Source of the DNA: Sciurus carolinensis
Taxonomy: Eukaryota; Chordata; Mammalia; Rodentia; Sciuridae
Direction: 5' to 3'
DNA: 64,000 nt
Assembly: GCF_902686445.1 (NCBI RefSeq)
Contig: NC_062214.1
Coordinates: 91,430,738-91,494,737, forward strand
Part shown: positions 23,801 to 36,461 of the stretch, piece after piece
Layout: the number at the start of each line of letters is the position of its first letter
How positions within the stretch are numbered: the first letter of the stretch is position 1
Notes under the pieces: generated by a model
The model's database searches: none
Told to the model about the DNA's origin: nothing
The model's input: the letters and a program-made list of their open reading frames with translations, nothing else
Translations under genes and position numbers: made by a program

Positions 23801-25072
23801 TACACATTCAACAACAGCTGTTTTAAAAGTGAAACCTTTATAGTTTCTCTTAATGAAAAGGCAAAATTTTTCTGAGATGATGCACTAGGTGTAATTACTT
23901 TTAACTTTTAAAAAAACCCAAAATAGAACCAAAAATCATTATTGTCACCATTACTAAGAGCTATCTCTTAAATTTCTATTGACAAGTCATCTCTCTCTCT
24001 ATAGGTATGCTTTCTGCAAACTACAATCTAAATTTAAGTTTTGTTAATCCTGCAGACAAGGATTATGGTAGAAATTGGGTATTAACTAAACTAGTAAGCT
24101 AAGGGGTGAACCTAAGAAAAAAATATACTATATATTCTGATGTGACAGAACCACAGTTAGATGCTAAAATAAAACCCTAAATTATACATTTCTCACCCTA
24201 TGTGAAATCTCAGCTCAAGAAGTTCACAAATAGACAACAATGTTTGAATTTGTTACTAGTTTTAGATAACTAAGTAATTACAGTAAGTCCAACATGGGAA
24301 AGAACAGCAAATACAAACCCCAGGAAAAATGAGATTATGGTGATTTCCAAATGCAGTTTCTATAGCTCAGGCAGAGGTAATCAATTTAAAAAAGTGATTC
24401 ATCCAGCTACCCAGACACAGGCAAAAAGGATCAGGAATGAAGCAATGCTCTTAACAATCTGAAGAAAGATATTGTGGATGTTGATGAACAAGTAGGTATT
24501 TTTATGACTTTCTGAAATAAATTTGATCAGAATTTAATGATTCTTATACAAGAAAATCACAAATCAAAGCCTTTAAACAAATGCTACCAATGTGATATTT
24601 GGCCCTATGAACCAGACAAACTGTCCTTTACTTTTAGTCTATCAACCTCTGCTTAATGTTCTGTTGTCTTTTAAACAACCCAAATGTACAAATTTGCCTA
24701 CAACTTCATGCCACAAAAGTGTGCAAATATGAGTCTAAGATGTGCAGTAATAAGGAAAGGCTAACACTGATGTGCAAAGTGAAAAAGAAAGATAGCAGCT
24801 TCTGCAACAGGCAATAAAAGAAAGAAAAAACCAGCAAGGTCCTGCATGTGTCTCCACTTCATTGCTTCCATGTATGAAAAAAAAGGAGCCTATTCTTTTG
24901 CTAGGCCACGAGGCTGGATCCACTTGGCATTCTGTGTCGAGAGGTCTAAGTTCAGTGGGTGCTCTCAGCAGCAGCCTGGCAGTGTGACTCTGAGGCCGGG
25001 TGACCTGTGCTTTCAGAAAAGCAGGAAAGGGCCCTCTAGGTGTGCTGCAGTCTCTCAAAAAGAAAGAGTTCA
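20880..25072 (-). other. Probable RAB8B 3'UTR
   Basis: Follows the RAB8B stop codon with no splice site or other gene evident for about 4.2 kb. The tract is AT-rich and free of recognisable SINEs and LTRs, unlike its flanks, as expected for a long, constrained 3'UTR. On the coding strand AATAAA occurs at 20900-20895, a plausible distal poly(A) signal. Other AATAAA copies, for example at 22668-22663, could serve shorter isoforms. The end is inferred, not proved. Confidence 0.6.
20895..20900 (-). terminator. Candidate distal poly(A) signal of RAB8B
   Basis: AATAAA on the minus strand in the context CTAAAATAAAAAC. It lies at the edge where old repeats begin again (19960-20640) and where the repeat-free 3'UTR ends. 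The sequence alone cannot show which poly(A) site is used. Confidence 0.35.
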
Positions 25073-25165
25073 TCAAAGCAGCAAACAACGGAAGAAACTG
25101 GTCTTCTTGGATCGGTTTTCTGTTATTTTCACCGGCCCGCCTGCCCCTGATGAATTGCTGTCATT
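25073..25165 (-). CDS. RAB8B: RAB8B exon 8, coding part with stop
   Basis: 93 nt, 30 codons plus TGA (25075-25073). It reads [20 protein letters not shown] then [10 protein letters not shown] (178-207), the hypervariable membrane-targeting tail. Cys204 is the prenylated residue of the CaaX-type end. Leu205 replaces the Ser I recall in human and mouse (CSLL); CLLL is still a good geranylgeranylation box because it ends in Leu. Acceptor GTTTTTTAG. Confidence 0.96.
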   Translation of the reverse strand, partial: NDSNSSGAGGPVKITENRSKKTSFFRCLLL

Positions 25166-28100
25166 CTAAAAAACAGAAGATAAAGTTACCAAGGAATGAA
25201 ATTTCATGGTTTAACCCTCAATTACCTAAACATAAAAATAAACATGTGAAAATAAAAATAACATGTGAAATGTGTACTCTACTAACTGTATTAGAAAGGA
25301 AATTAGTTAAGCTCCATTGTTGTCTTTTTCTTTGAAAATGGTGAGTTAAAAAGTGAAAATGTTCCTGGGACAGCACTTTTATTTTAATAATATATTGGGT
25401 AGGAAGGTCCAATTTCCAGTTCAAAGAAATTATAACCAATGGAGTATAACATTTCAAGGATAGTGATGGAAACAATGTGAAGATCCTAGTGTAGAAAATT
25501 CAGTTAGAGGTAAGAAAAGCTGGTAATATAAGGTATACAATTAGTCAGAACTTGGGTTAAAACAACTTTCAAGGCCCTCCAAATGATTAATCACTGAGAC
25601 AGTTTCAAATTTAAGCAAACACCAAGGTCATAATATATAAATATCCGTCACATGAAGGTGAACTAGATAATTTTATGGAAAAATAATTTGTGCCATTAGC
25701 ATTTTCAATATTTCAATAAAAATTCAATTAGAGACAGCTGGCAGGAATAAGGATCCTAAAGAAATGGAAATAAAAATCAAAGTCGAACCAGATGAATATG
25801 TGAGTCGGGAAAAAGTGAGCTTAATGTGAGTATGTTATTCATCAAGTGCCAAATTAAAAAAAATCCACATAATGGAAATAAAAATTGTGATACAAACCAT
25901 TTTTCTGTTGAGTTTTGTCATTATATCTCGTGCAAGTGTAAAAAATGCCTAAAGGTAAAATAAAAAATTTCATTATTATATATTCATATTTCAAAATAGA
26001 AATAATGGAATTTTTAAAAGTATTTCATTATAAATATGTTACTTTAAGAGTTTTTGAGAAAAAGCACAATTGTAATCATAGAGTGCACATTAATGTTCTA
26101 TGTTCTTTTCCAATGATATCATAAACATTTCAAACTGTCATTCATTCATTAACTATTTTTTGCATGTAAGGTCTGGTACAAGTTATGAATAGCTTTCTCA
26201 GTACATCAAGAACAAGGCAGAACCACCCCCACTTCCCCAGAGCAGGTCACAGTGCCTGGGCTAAGGAGATGCAATTATTGTTTAATGAGTGAATGAAGGA
26301 TTATGTAGTACTCTATAGCTCTAATATCTATCTTTGCAAAAATCTCCATCTTTAATTTCTGACTGTTTTCTGAGGATGTACCATCTTCTGTGTCTTAACA
26401 CTTTATCTATATTCTCTATTGACCCAAACCAAATCTTTTTTAAATTTGTCATCACTTTTTGTTACTGCAGAGTCAAGAACTCTTAAAGCATCTTCAATTG
26501 TTTCCCTGCTAAACACACTGCTATGTCAGCCTCATTGTTTCCAACCACTCCTGATCCCCAAAAACTGTTCAGAAAAAGGATTATTTCCAATCCAATTAAA
26601 CAAAACCATATGATAACTACTAGTGGTATTCATGTTATCTCACTGTCACAATGGTCATGTATAAGTAAGGTTCTAAGAAAGTTTAGTTTTTTTATGAGGC
26701 TAACCACACTAATTTAAAGCTTTGGGGAAATTGCTAACTTCTCTAGAACACCTGACCTGAATAAGCAGCTCAAGAAACTCTTCACTCTATACTTCCACAA
26801 CTCAATGGTCCCTCTAAGCCACAGCTGTGATCAGGGTGCAAGCATTAACGGGAGACCAAGCCTGTTGCATTAAGCCAGGGTACAGAGATCATCCTGTGCA
26901 AGTAATCCTACAGGGCCATCACAGTGAGCAAGCTTTTCTGTTTCCACCATTCATGCTGAACTGATGTAAGAGGCTGCCCTCTCTCTTGTAGAGGGAAATC
27001 CTTTTGTGGCAAGCAGAAGGAAGCATTTTTCCGCTTAACTATGCTTGTATAAATAAATCAGTAGAGATTTCCTGTTTCCCAATACCCATTAGCCAACCTA
27101 AGAAAATATTATTTAAAACAAAGAAAATGTGCCAATAAAATCATTTAAGTTTGAGTTTTACCCTTCATGTTATGACAGTGAGTAGCCTAAGAAATTAAAT
27201 GTTTAGGTGATCAAGCATCAGTATTACCTAAGCAAATTACTTTATTAACATAGATTACATATATTATTTTTATGACCAGTTCAAAAAAATTTTTAACAAA
27301 GAAAATACTGATAAATTCTGCCCTTGGTAAAGAAAGCCTATTCCTTCAAAGACTAAATGATGTGGTTTTCTTCAACAGCTAACTTAATTAAAATTTATTA
27401 AAACTACTCTCTGATAAACTCTTATTTCTACTAAATATCATAGTGTTACAATGTATTGTACTTAATCTACTTCAAATGTGTACACAAAGGGAATCTGTTC
27501 AAAAAACCAGCAGTTTAATTCTCTCTTGGGAGAGTACAGACATGAAAGTAATTTAACTTGTCTGCTACAGGCTACTACAAGGTGACATGAATGATGACAA
27601 ATGAGCAGAAGATACCTCTTTGGCCTGCTAGTCCAGGATTTCCATCTTCCCAAACAAAGGACTACACTGAACTTAAACTGAACTACTCTCTCCTGTTTGG
27701 TGAATTTTAATTGAACAATCTAAAAACAAAACAAAACAAAAACCAAACAAATCCATTTGAGGGCTGGGTGTTAGAAATTAAGCACCCAGACACCACATAA
27801 AGGTAAGGGTACACAAAATGGAGGTGCGCCCACAAAAGGCTTTTTCACTTGGTCAGAAAACATCAAGGGCTTTGGGAATCACTTGAACATGGGCATATAA
27901 AGTACTGGTGCCATTACCAAAATTTCTTTCTTACCTCTTCTACATTTGTACTGGATTTTGCACTTGTCTCCAAGAATTTAATCCCGTAGTCAATTGCTAA
28001 CTGAAAGGCAAACACAAACCTTAAATCCAGTGAAAGTGACTTGAAAATATTTGTATATTTTAGGTTTTTCAAAGTCTCCCAAATAGGTTATCTATTACAG

Positions 28101-31100
28101 AACTCCTGTGGTTCTCAAATTTCTTAGCCTTCTTCTATTGCATTTGGAACTTAATAACTGAACTTAATAGTAAATGTGGCACAACTTTAATCTAAAACAC
28201 AATGTCAGTACTTTTTTGTGTTCTTCTCTATTAGAGAACTTTTGGTTTTCTAATATACAGATAAGAAAAACTATGAAACCGATTCCCACTCCTACCATTT
28301 AACTTGGGACTCATTTGTCCTTTATATTTTCTCCAAAAGTACGATTCTCCAAGTCACTTTTAAATATTTTTAAATGAACTGGTTCATACTACTGATTTAG
28401 AAAAAATTGTGACTTCTTCCATATTTCCATTTACTCCCAGAGAGTTTCCAAGTTCATTTACCACACTAAAATTAAGTGAATGTTTTTAGGGGAAAAGTGT
28501 GCAGTCAGATTAAAAAACAAAATGCATTTTGCATGTGTCCCTGGAAAAAAAGGATAAAGTAAAATTCTTGAACTTAAAGAGTGAAGCTTCTTAATTTACA
28601 AAATGGTATAGAACTAAAAAGGTACAAAAAATAAACTTTTGCTTTATAGGACACAAAACAGAAAAGCCTACAAATGACATATCTACAGCCTGATCAGTTA
28701 CGAAAAGTTTATCCATAATGGCCTAAATTTTTCTTAGAAAAAAATTAATTGGAAAATGATTATTGAAACTTTACCTGTTTCCCCCCACCCCAAAGAGAAT
28801 GAATTGTTTTTTTAATTTCAAAACTGGGTTTTTCACACAGATCTGGAAGAAACAGCCTGAACTCAAAGTTGCAGAAAATCTTAAAAAGGATCAATTTGTA
28901 TCTCCCAGAAAACATTAGCAAATTCTTTAGGAGTGAGTCATGACCACACAGTATACAGAGTTGGATCCTGAATACTAATTTGCACCATTCAAGTATGGAT
29001 TACATCTCTTTGTTGCTGATATCCAATTCTAAAGGATTAAAATACATTTTAAAAACTTAGATCAATAATTAAATAATATTAAAGATTTAATGTAAGGAGA
29101 TTCCAACCTTTATTCAGTTCAAATTTACCTTCTCCCCTCTCTCTTTTGACACTTGTCTTTTGTCATTCATATCACATTTGTTACCAAGGATCATTCTTTC
29201 AACATCTGAAGAGGCATGCTGCAGGGAGAAAATAGTACACTATAAAAACAGCCTGAGAAAAATCACAGCTATTCAACAGGAAAATCCTGACCTGTCAGAA
29301 ACACATCAATGTATTTAATAATAAGACAAATAATCTTTCATTCAACACAAGGCCTGATTCAGAGAAGAATTAAAGATGGGAGGAAGGGAAATGCTATAGT
29401 TTAGAGCCTCACAGAGTCTGTACAAACTCCTTCCCCAAAGGCTCCCAGTCATCATTTTCATGGCTTTTTATACATAAGACCAGGGTGGGGGCAAGCAAGA
29501 CAGAAAAAACATGATAGTGATCCAGTGGAGAAATATTTTGGATGCTGAAACTATTTAAAAAATGTATTTATGTGGATTAATATAAATATGTACAAAGATA
29601 TTTCAGAGTAAGATTTCTGAAATGTCAAAGACATTTTTAAAAAGTCATAATATCAATTATTCTGGAATTAAGTCAAATTTCAAATACCTAAGATGAAGAA
29701 CATGAAGGGCAAAATAGTTGCCAGAGTAAAAATATAGTTTAGCTAGTCACACAGCATGGCAGAACTGATAAAACTGGGAAACAGATGTCCTAATTCTGAC
29801 TCTCCTCTTTAAAGGCTGTGCAAACACTGGAAAGTCACTTCCTTCTGACCTCAGTTTCTGTGTGTATAAAAATTATTTCCAAGATCTAACTCAAGTTTAA
29901 AATTCTGTAAAATTGCTCCTCTGTCTACAAACCACAGCAGTCAGACTGGCAGCACCAGAGATCTTTATAGAGTGAAGTAAGAAGGCCCAGCCTTCCCATG
30001 CCCTACTTGTCAGAAGCCTGGCTGCCTCTGAGAGGGACAGAGGGGCCTTCTACAGTAAGCACTCAGCAGACTCCTCTCTAGTATCATCATTCTCTTTCCA
30101 TACATACCTCTTCAATGTTTCTTATCCAGTTTTTAATATTGTCAAAGGATTTTTCATTTGTGATGTCATAGACCAGCATAATTCCCTACAAGAGGAAACA
30201 AAGGTCTTTCTGTAGTACTTCATATATTTAAAGTTATATTATATAATGTCAATGTACTCCTACCCTCCAGAAACCTTTTGTTTTTCCTTTTTTTCTTTAA
30301 AAAGGGATTCATAATAAATTTGAAAAGTAGAGAGAAACAAAAACATTCTTCCATTGTTTCACCACATAAATAAATAAAACTCTGTTAACATCTTCGCTGT
30401 TAACCTTTAATGAATGAGTGATTGTGGGAAAGGTAATACAACCTTTCTACCTGACCTCACATGATTACAATCAGCATCAACTGGAACTAAAGGTAAGTTT
30501 AAGTTAAAACAGAGATAAATTGAAAGGAGGAGGTAATCACTTCCATTGCCTGTTTATTCCAAGTATAAATCATCTTATTTCTTAGTCCTTTACTAAGAAT
30601 GAGACCACACTGCTTTAAATTTTTTATATAGGTTGATCAAAATGTCATCATTTGTCTAAGTAAATTACAGACACTTAAAATACAATGCATTTGTTATGCA
30701 GGTTTAATTAAAGGTACTGTCAATATATTTTTAAAGACCCCACATCTGGTATTTCTAAAAGGTTCATCTTCCAAATGTTTCAACTAACACCTGTATGTTA
30801 AGAAGTTCACAATCTATATTCTCAGACCATTTTTTAGTACTACATGCTAGATTTGCTCATTTATCCATCCATTCAACAAATATTTAGTAAGCACCTACTA
30901 TATGCCTAACATAATAACAGGTGCTAATAGTAGTGAACAAGATAGCCAAGTTCCCTTCCTTTTGGGGATGACTTGCAAGGAAAACAGACAATGAACCAAT
31001 AATTACACAATTAGTTGTAATTTTGACAGCTGCTATGAAGAAGCAGGAGGAGCTCTAGGCTCACATGTCAGGGATGTAATCTTAAGCTGGATGAAAGGCT

Positions 31101-33478
31101 GGAGTGGTAAGGGAAGATTTCCCTGATGAAATGACATTAAAGCCAAGGTCTGTGGACTGAATAGACTTAGACTGGAATAAGGGGTTAAGGCTAGGGTGAA
31201 GACAGGAAGCCTAAGGGTAACTGGCAAACAGCAGAAATAAAAATATCTCACTGGCATGGAAGGCCCACCAGCCCACTGGAATGAAAGAAAAACAGCTAGG
31301 GAAGAATGCACAGATCTATTGGGAACAGGGCACAAGATGAGGCCAAAGATGTAGACAGGGCCAAAAGTTCCTTAGGTACCATCATCTAGATATCACCTGT
31401 TACATTATCTCCTGGAGTCACCACAAACTAAGTAAAATATGAGACTGTTTCAGTCCCCTCCTGAATCTTTTATTCCCCTTCTATATTATCATTTTGGTGA
31501 AAGGCAAAAAAAATCCAGCCAGTGATCAAATAATGGTGGGCAAGTGGCAGTGGAAGAGGAGGGGAGGACCCCATAAGAATGGAGGAATCTGGAGACAGAT
31601 CATACCTTCCCAAGTCAAGGAATAACCATTACCCACTTCAGCTCTGTCACCCTAGCACCACTCCCATGAGTATAGTCTTTTAAGCAATGAGCTGGATGTG
31701 ATGGCAGCTGGTACCCTACAATCTACCAGGTTGGGCTCTATGAACTCAACTGTTCAACCTTCAAAGACTCTAAGCATACTAGACTTCATCATAATTCAAG
31801 GTTTCAACTTGGGCTTGGATTGGGCCTAATTAATTTACTGAGCTGTTTTTTTTTTTTTTGAGGGGGGCGCGTGGGGGGGCTGTTAAACCCAGTGTTCTAC
31901 CACTGAGTTATACCTCGAGCCTTTGGCTTAGGCCTAAAAGCCAGGGATAAAGCCTGACTTGGGCCTAAGGTTCTAGGCATGGTTCAATACACTTCTGCTT
32001 CTAAGCTGCCTTATTTACCACTCTATTCACTGCACCACACAGAACCTGCCCAGAGCCAAGCAATATAAATGCATTGAACAGATGAGGCGTTTTAGGATGG
32101 AAAATAACCATCCTAAAATGATAATAAAGTGATGAAGTTATGATAACATGCATAAGGCCAGGATATAGCAAAGAAGGACCTGGCAGTAAAGATTCACCAG
32201 ATTCTAAGTCTCAAAGAGTCATGGATCATTCAGCTACTTCCTGACCAGCTGGTACGATGCTGGGAGATTCCGGAGAGATGAGCCGTAAGCAGGGGATGTT
32301 GGGGGGTGATGTGGAGTTGTGAGAGATAAGGGATGATGGTAACAGGCAAAGGGGTCAAGAAATGGACACTTAGTTATCACAGGGTCTGTGGTCTCCTAAG
32401 ACTGTCATGAGGTATTAATAAAAGGGAAAAAAACCTCAAAAATATATGAACACCTCAGAATGTAAAAGAGTTCTAGAACATCTACAGGCTAAATGCTTGA
32501 TTATTATGAAGACCAATGGCAAAATATAGTTACTAAACAAAACACAACCAGAAAACTCTTTAAAATATCTTGTTTTCACATTTTAAAAAGTTATTTTCTC
32601 TCACTGAACTAGATTCCAGCTTGAGTCCTATAATCAGAGTAAATGAATATTCACGTTTTACTTTCACCTTAAGAGTTACAAAACCCTAAAACACAACTCA
32701 CCATGGCTCCTCTATAGTATGCTGTTGTGATTGTTCGGAATCTTTCCTGACCTGCTGTGTCCCTAAAATTTGAACAGAAGAGAATGGTTTTAAAAGTCAT
32801 CACAGCATCACTGAGGAGAGGCCTCACACTGGAAGAGATGGAATTCTGGTCTTCTCATGGTGCAGTGGTCACACAAGGGAGAGAACGAGACACAAAGGGA
32901 GCCCACTGTGCATCTGTGAGCTGGAGGCAGTGGTGGCCACAGGAGCCTGTCAGAAGCTCAAATGACTTGGATGAAAAACTTGGACCCTGCCGATAAAAGC
33001 AGCAACAGGAAAATACACAGGTCTTGCTAGGAACTGGCATCGTCAAACACACGTGGGAGGGAATAGAGAACAGTTCTAAATTCTTGGACTCTCAGAGGTA
33101 GCAATAATCCTTCTTATAAGTGTTTAATGATTAAGGCATTTTGCTTTCTTGACTGAACGTGTGATTTCTGTACAAAGCAAACAACTGAACTGGTTTACTA
33201 CTGTGTACATTCTGCTCAGCAGAGCATAATAAAATACATCTCCTCCAAAACATTTTCAGTGGAGTCCATGATTACATGGGAGCCTGGAGCTCAACACATC
33301 TTTCTTGATGATGTTTTCAAAGATTTTCAAACGTGAACAAAAATATGTAACCTTTCACATATTCTTGTGTTTTGGCTGGTGGCAAACCATTAAAATACAT
33401 TCTGATGGGCTGAGGGCATAGCTCAGTGGTGGAATGCTTGCCTAACACATGCAAGTTCTTCAGTTCAATGAATGCCCG

Positions 33479-33519
<41 letters not shown>

Positions 33520-34413
33520 TAATAATTAGTAGTAATACTATAAAGTAAGTTAAATTTCCTTGATATTTAGGGAAATCAATATTCTCATATTTGCTACTTA
33601 TATCCAGAACTAATTTGCTCCCTGTGCTACTCAAACTAAATTGTATGATTTAATTGCAAGGGAGAAAGAGACATTTGTGGAAATATATAAAGATCCAAGG
33701 GAAATATTGTAAATGAAAATCAATAAATACCTTAACATTTATGTCTACCTTACAAAATACGTTCACACTGTGCTCACATGATGCCCACCACAGCCCAGTG
33801 TGTGTGAAAGTATTACATCATCCTCATTTGCAAAAGAGGAAATAGGCTCAGGAAGGTTGGGGACTCATCTCTGCCACTAAAAAACTTGAATAAGACTCAA
33901 GCATTTTAGGCCTCAGCTGTTCAGCACATGGCCAAGTCTCACATCAAAACCTTATAAGCCCTATCTTGTCATTCTTTCACTGATCAGGATTACACATTCA
34001 GGGCACTTGTTTTGTGTACAGCAAACAAATCACAGGGGCAACAGAAGTCAAGCACCTTAAGAAGGTTAACCCTATCTTCTTCACATACACTGTTGATTTA
34101 GAAACAGCTTTGTAGTAAGAATGGAAAAGAAATCCACTACACAAAAAATGTAGGTTGTGAAGTGTGAATGCAGACTATTTTGCTGCTGAGAGTAATAACA
34201 GTCAGGGCCATGATGTTTTGGCTACAATATTAGTTCACTTTGTGTTACCATAACAAAATACCTGAGGCAAGAATAAGAGATTTATTGGACTGGGGATGTA
34301 TTTCAGTGGTAGAGAACTTGCCTAGCATGTAAAGGCCCTGGATTTGATCCCCAGCATAGCACAGAGAGAGAAACAGAGAGAGAGGAGAGGGAGAGAGAAG
34401 GAGAGGGAGAGGG

Positions 34414-34469
<56 letters not shown>

Positions 34470-36413
34470 AGAGAGAAAGGTTTATTTAGCTCACAATTTT
34501 GGAGGTTCAAGAATATTACCTCAGCTCTAGTGACAACCTTCTTGGCTGCATCACATCATGGAGAATGGTAGTAAAGGGAACACTGCAGGAGGAAGGGACT
34601 GTGCATCTCAAGACAGGAAAACAGAGTGAGTTAGGGGTCAGGCTAAGGATTTCCTAACAACTTGCTTTTGTGAGAATTCACTCCAGGAGACCAGTGTTCC
34701 TTTCCGTGGGCAATGCCCACAGTAACCTAAAGTCCTCCTACTAGGACCCACTTCTTAAAGGTTCCACATCATCTCCTATTGTCACACTAGGGAACAAGCT
34801 TCCAACACATAGATTCTTGGGGGACAAAGTGCATCTAAACCACTGTAGCTACTCTACACTAAGTTCTAATTAGCTAATCATCCACAAACTCTAAGAAACA
34901 TTCCTTATTGCCATGATCAGGACTGCCTAACACAGAGTCGGAACTTCTTTGTACTGCCCTCTTTAAAAAATTCTTTTTCTATCTTTAAAATATTTTTTCT
35001 TATTAAACACCAATAGAGGAAAACAGCAGTCTGTGGAAACCTCCACAGTTTTTTCTGATGAAATATACTGGGAACCACTAGATTAGGTTACTACATAAAG
35101 CTGGCACTATGCTCCAGGACATTTAGATGGTTGTCCCAGCATTACCACTAACCCAGACATATGCCCTCAGATGAACTTAAATCCCACCCCAAATCCTAGT
35201 CTCCTCCTCAATTAAAAAAGGCCTGGAGGGTGTGCTTTAATACAATATTCTAGTTCTATCCTAGTTCTGAGATTCAAAGAAGACAAAGGCCTATGAAAAA
35301 GTTGATATGTATTATAGGATGAAGTTCTGAAGTCTGAAGTGCTTCAAAATCTGAAATTCAAAATGTTCCAAAATCTGAAATCCCAAATGTCAAAAAAACA
35401 AAACAACAACAAAAGAAACTTGTACACAATAATATACAAGTACAAAATTCCACATTATTAATTCTTTTTTTTTTTTTTTTTTTGTACTGAGGATTGAACC
35501 CAGGGGTGATTAACCACTGAGCCACATCCCCAGTCCCTTTTTATTTTTATTTTTTATTTACAGATAGGGTCTCGCTGAGTTGCTAAGTGCCTCGCTAAGT
35601 TGCTGAGGCTGGCTTTGAACTCGCAATCCTCCTGCCTCAGCTTCCCAAGTCGCTGGAATTATAGGCATGCGCCATCATGCACAAAATCATTAAAAACATA
35701 GTATAAAATGAAACTTTTAGTAGGAGGTGGGGCCTAGTAGGAGGTCCTTACATCATTGGGAGCATCCCTTGGGGACTGTGGGACCTGGGACACTTCCTTG
35801 CTCTTGTTGACTGGCTCACAAAGTGATTAGCTTGCTTTTTACCATGTGCTCCCTGACATGGTCATCTGGTACCCTCCTCAGGGGCTCAAACCAAATGTCT
35901 GCCTGATCTTTGAATGGAATCTCCAAAACTGTGAGCCAAAATAAACTTTTTCTCTTTATAAGTTAATTGCCTCAGGTATTTTATTATAGTGACACAAAGG
36001 TAATAAAGAAGGGAAGCAATTGGCTCAAAGTCATTGATTTAGAGGCACTGTGGCTAGAACCTAGCTCTGTATTTTCTGTTCATGGTTTGTACTACTTGAC
36101 ATTTGACCTCATCTGATTTCACAGTTGCAATAATTGAAATGAAGAAGTAATGTACATGTTTTAGAATTTAAGTTCCTCCTGCGTAAAATTAGAGCTTTGG
36201 AAGAATGAGTTCCCAGATCTCTTCTGACTCTCAGAGTTAACTGTATCATTCTTCACCTTCCCACTCTTGCTGAAGATACCTTTGAAGGATGCTAAGTACT
36301 TACCCATCTCCCCTTGGTTCAATAAAGAAAAGATCCGTTAGCTATCATAAAGATGCCTTTAAACCATTACAACTCACATTTTAATTCCCACTCTCAATTC
36401 CCAATTAAAATAG

Positions 36414-36461
<48 letters not shown>

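Larger units (their letters stand above)
25166..32701 (-). other. RAB8B introns 3-7
   Basis: Introns 7 (25166-25897), 6 (25949-27934), 5 (28001-29128), 4 (29219-30107) and 3 (30186-32701). They are compact and nearly free of young SINEs; only an ID copy near 31846 and a few old repeats (26130, 29800, 30855) are seen. No other exon or RNA gene was recognised. Confidence 0.75.

Noticed and set aside
34322..34571. Arg/Glu and Ser/Leu frames over 34344-34510
   Set aside because: Translation of a GA microsatellite in both strands, not protein coding.
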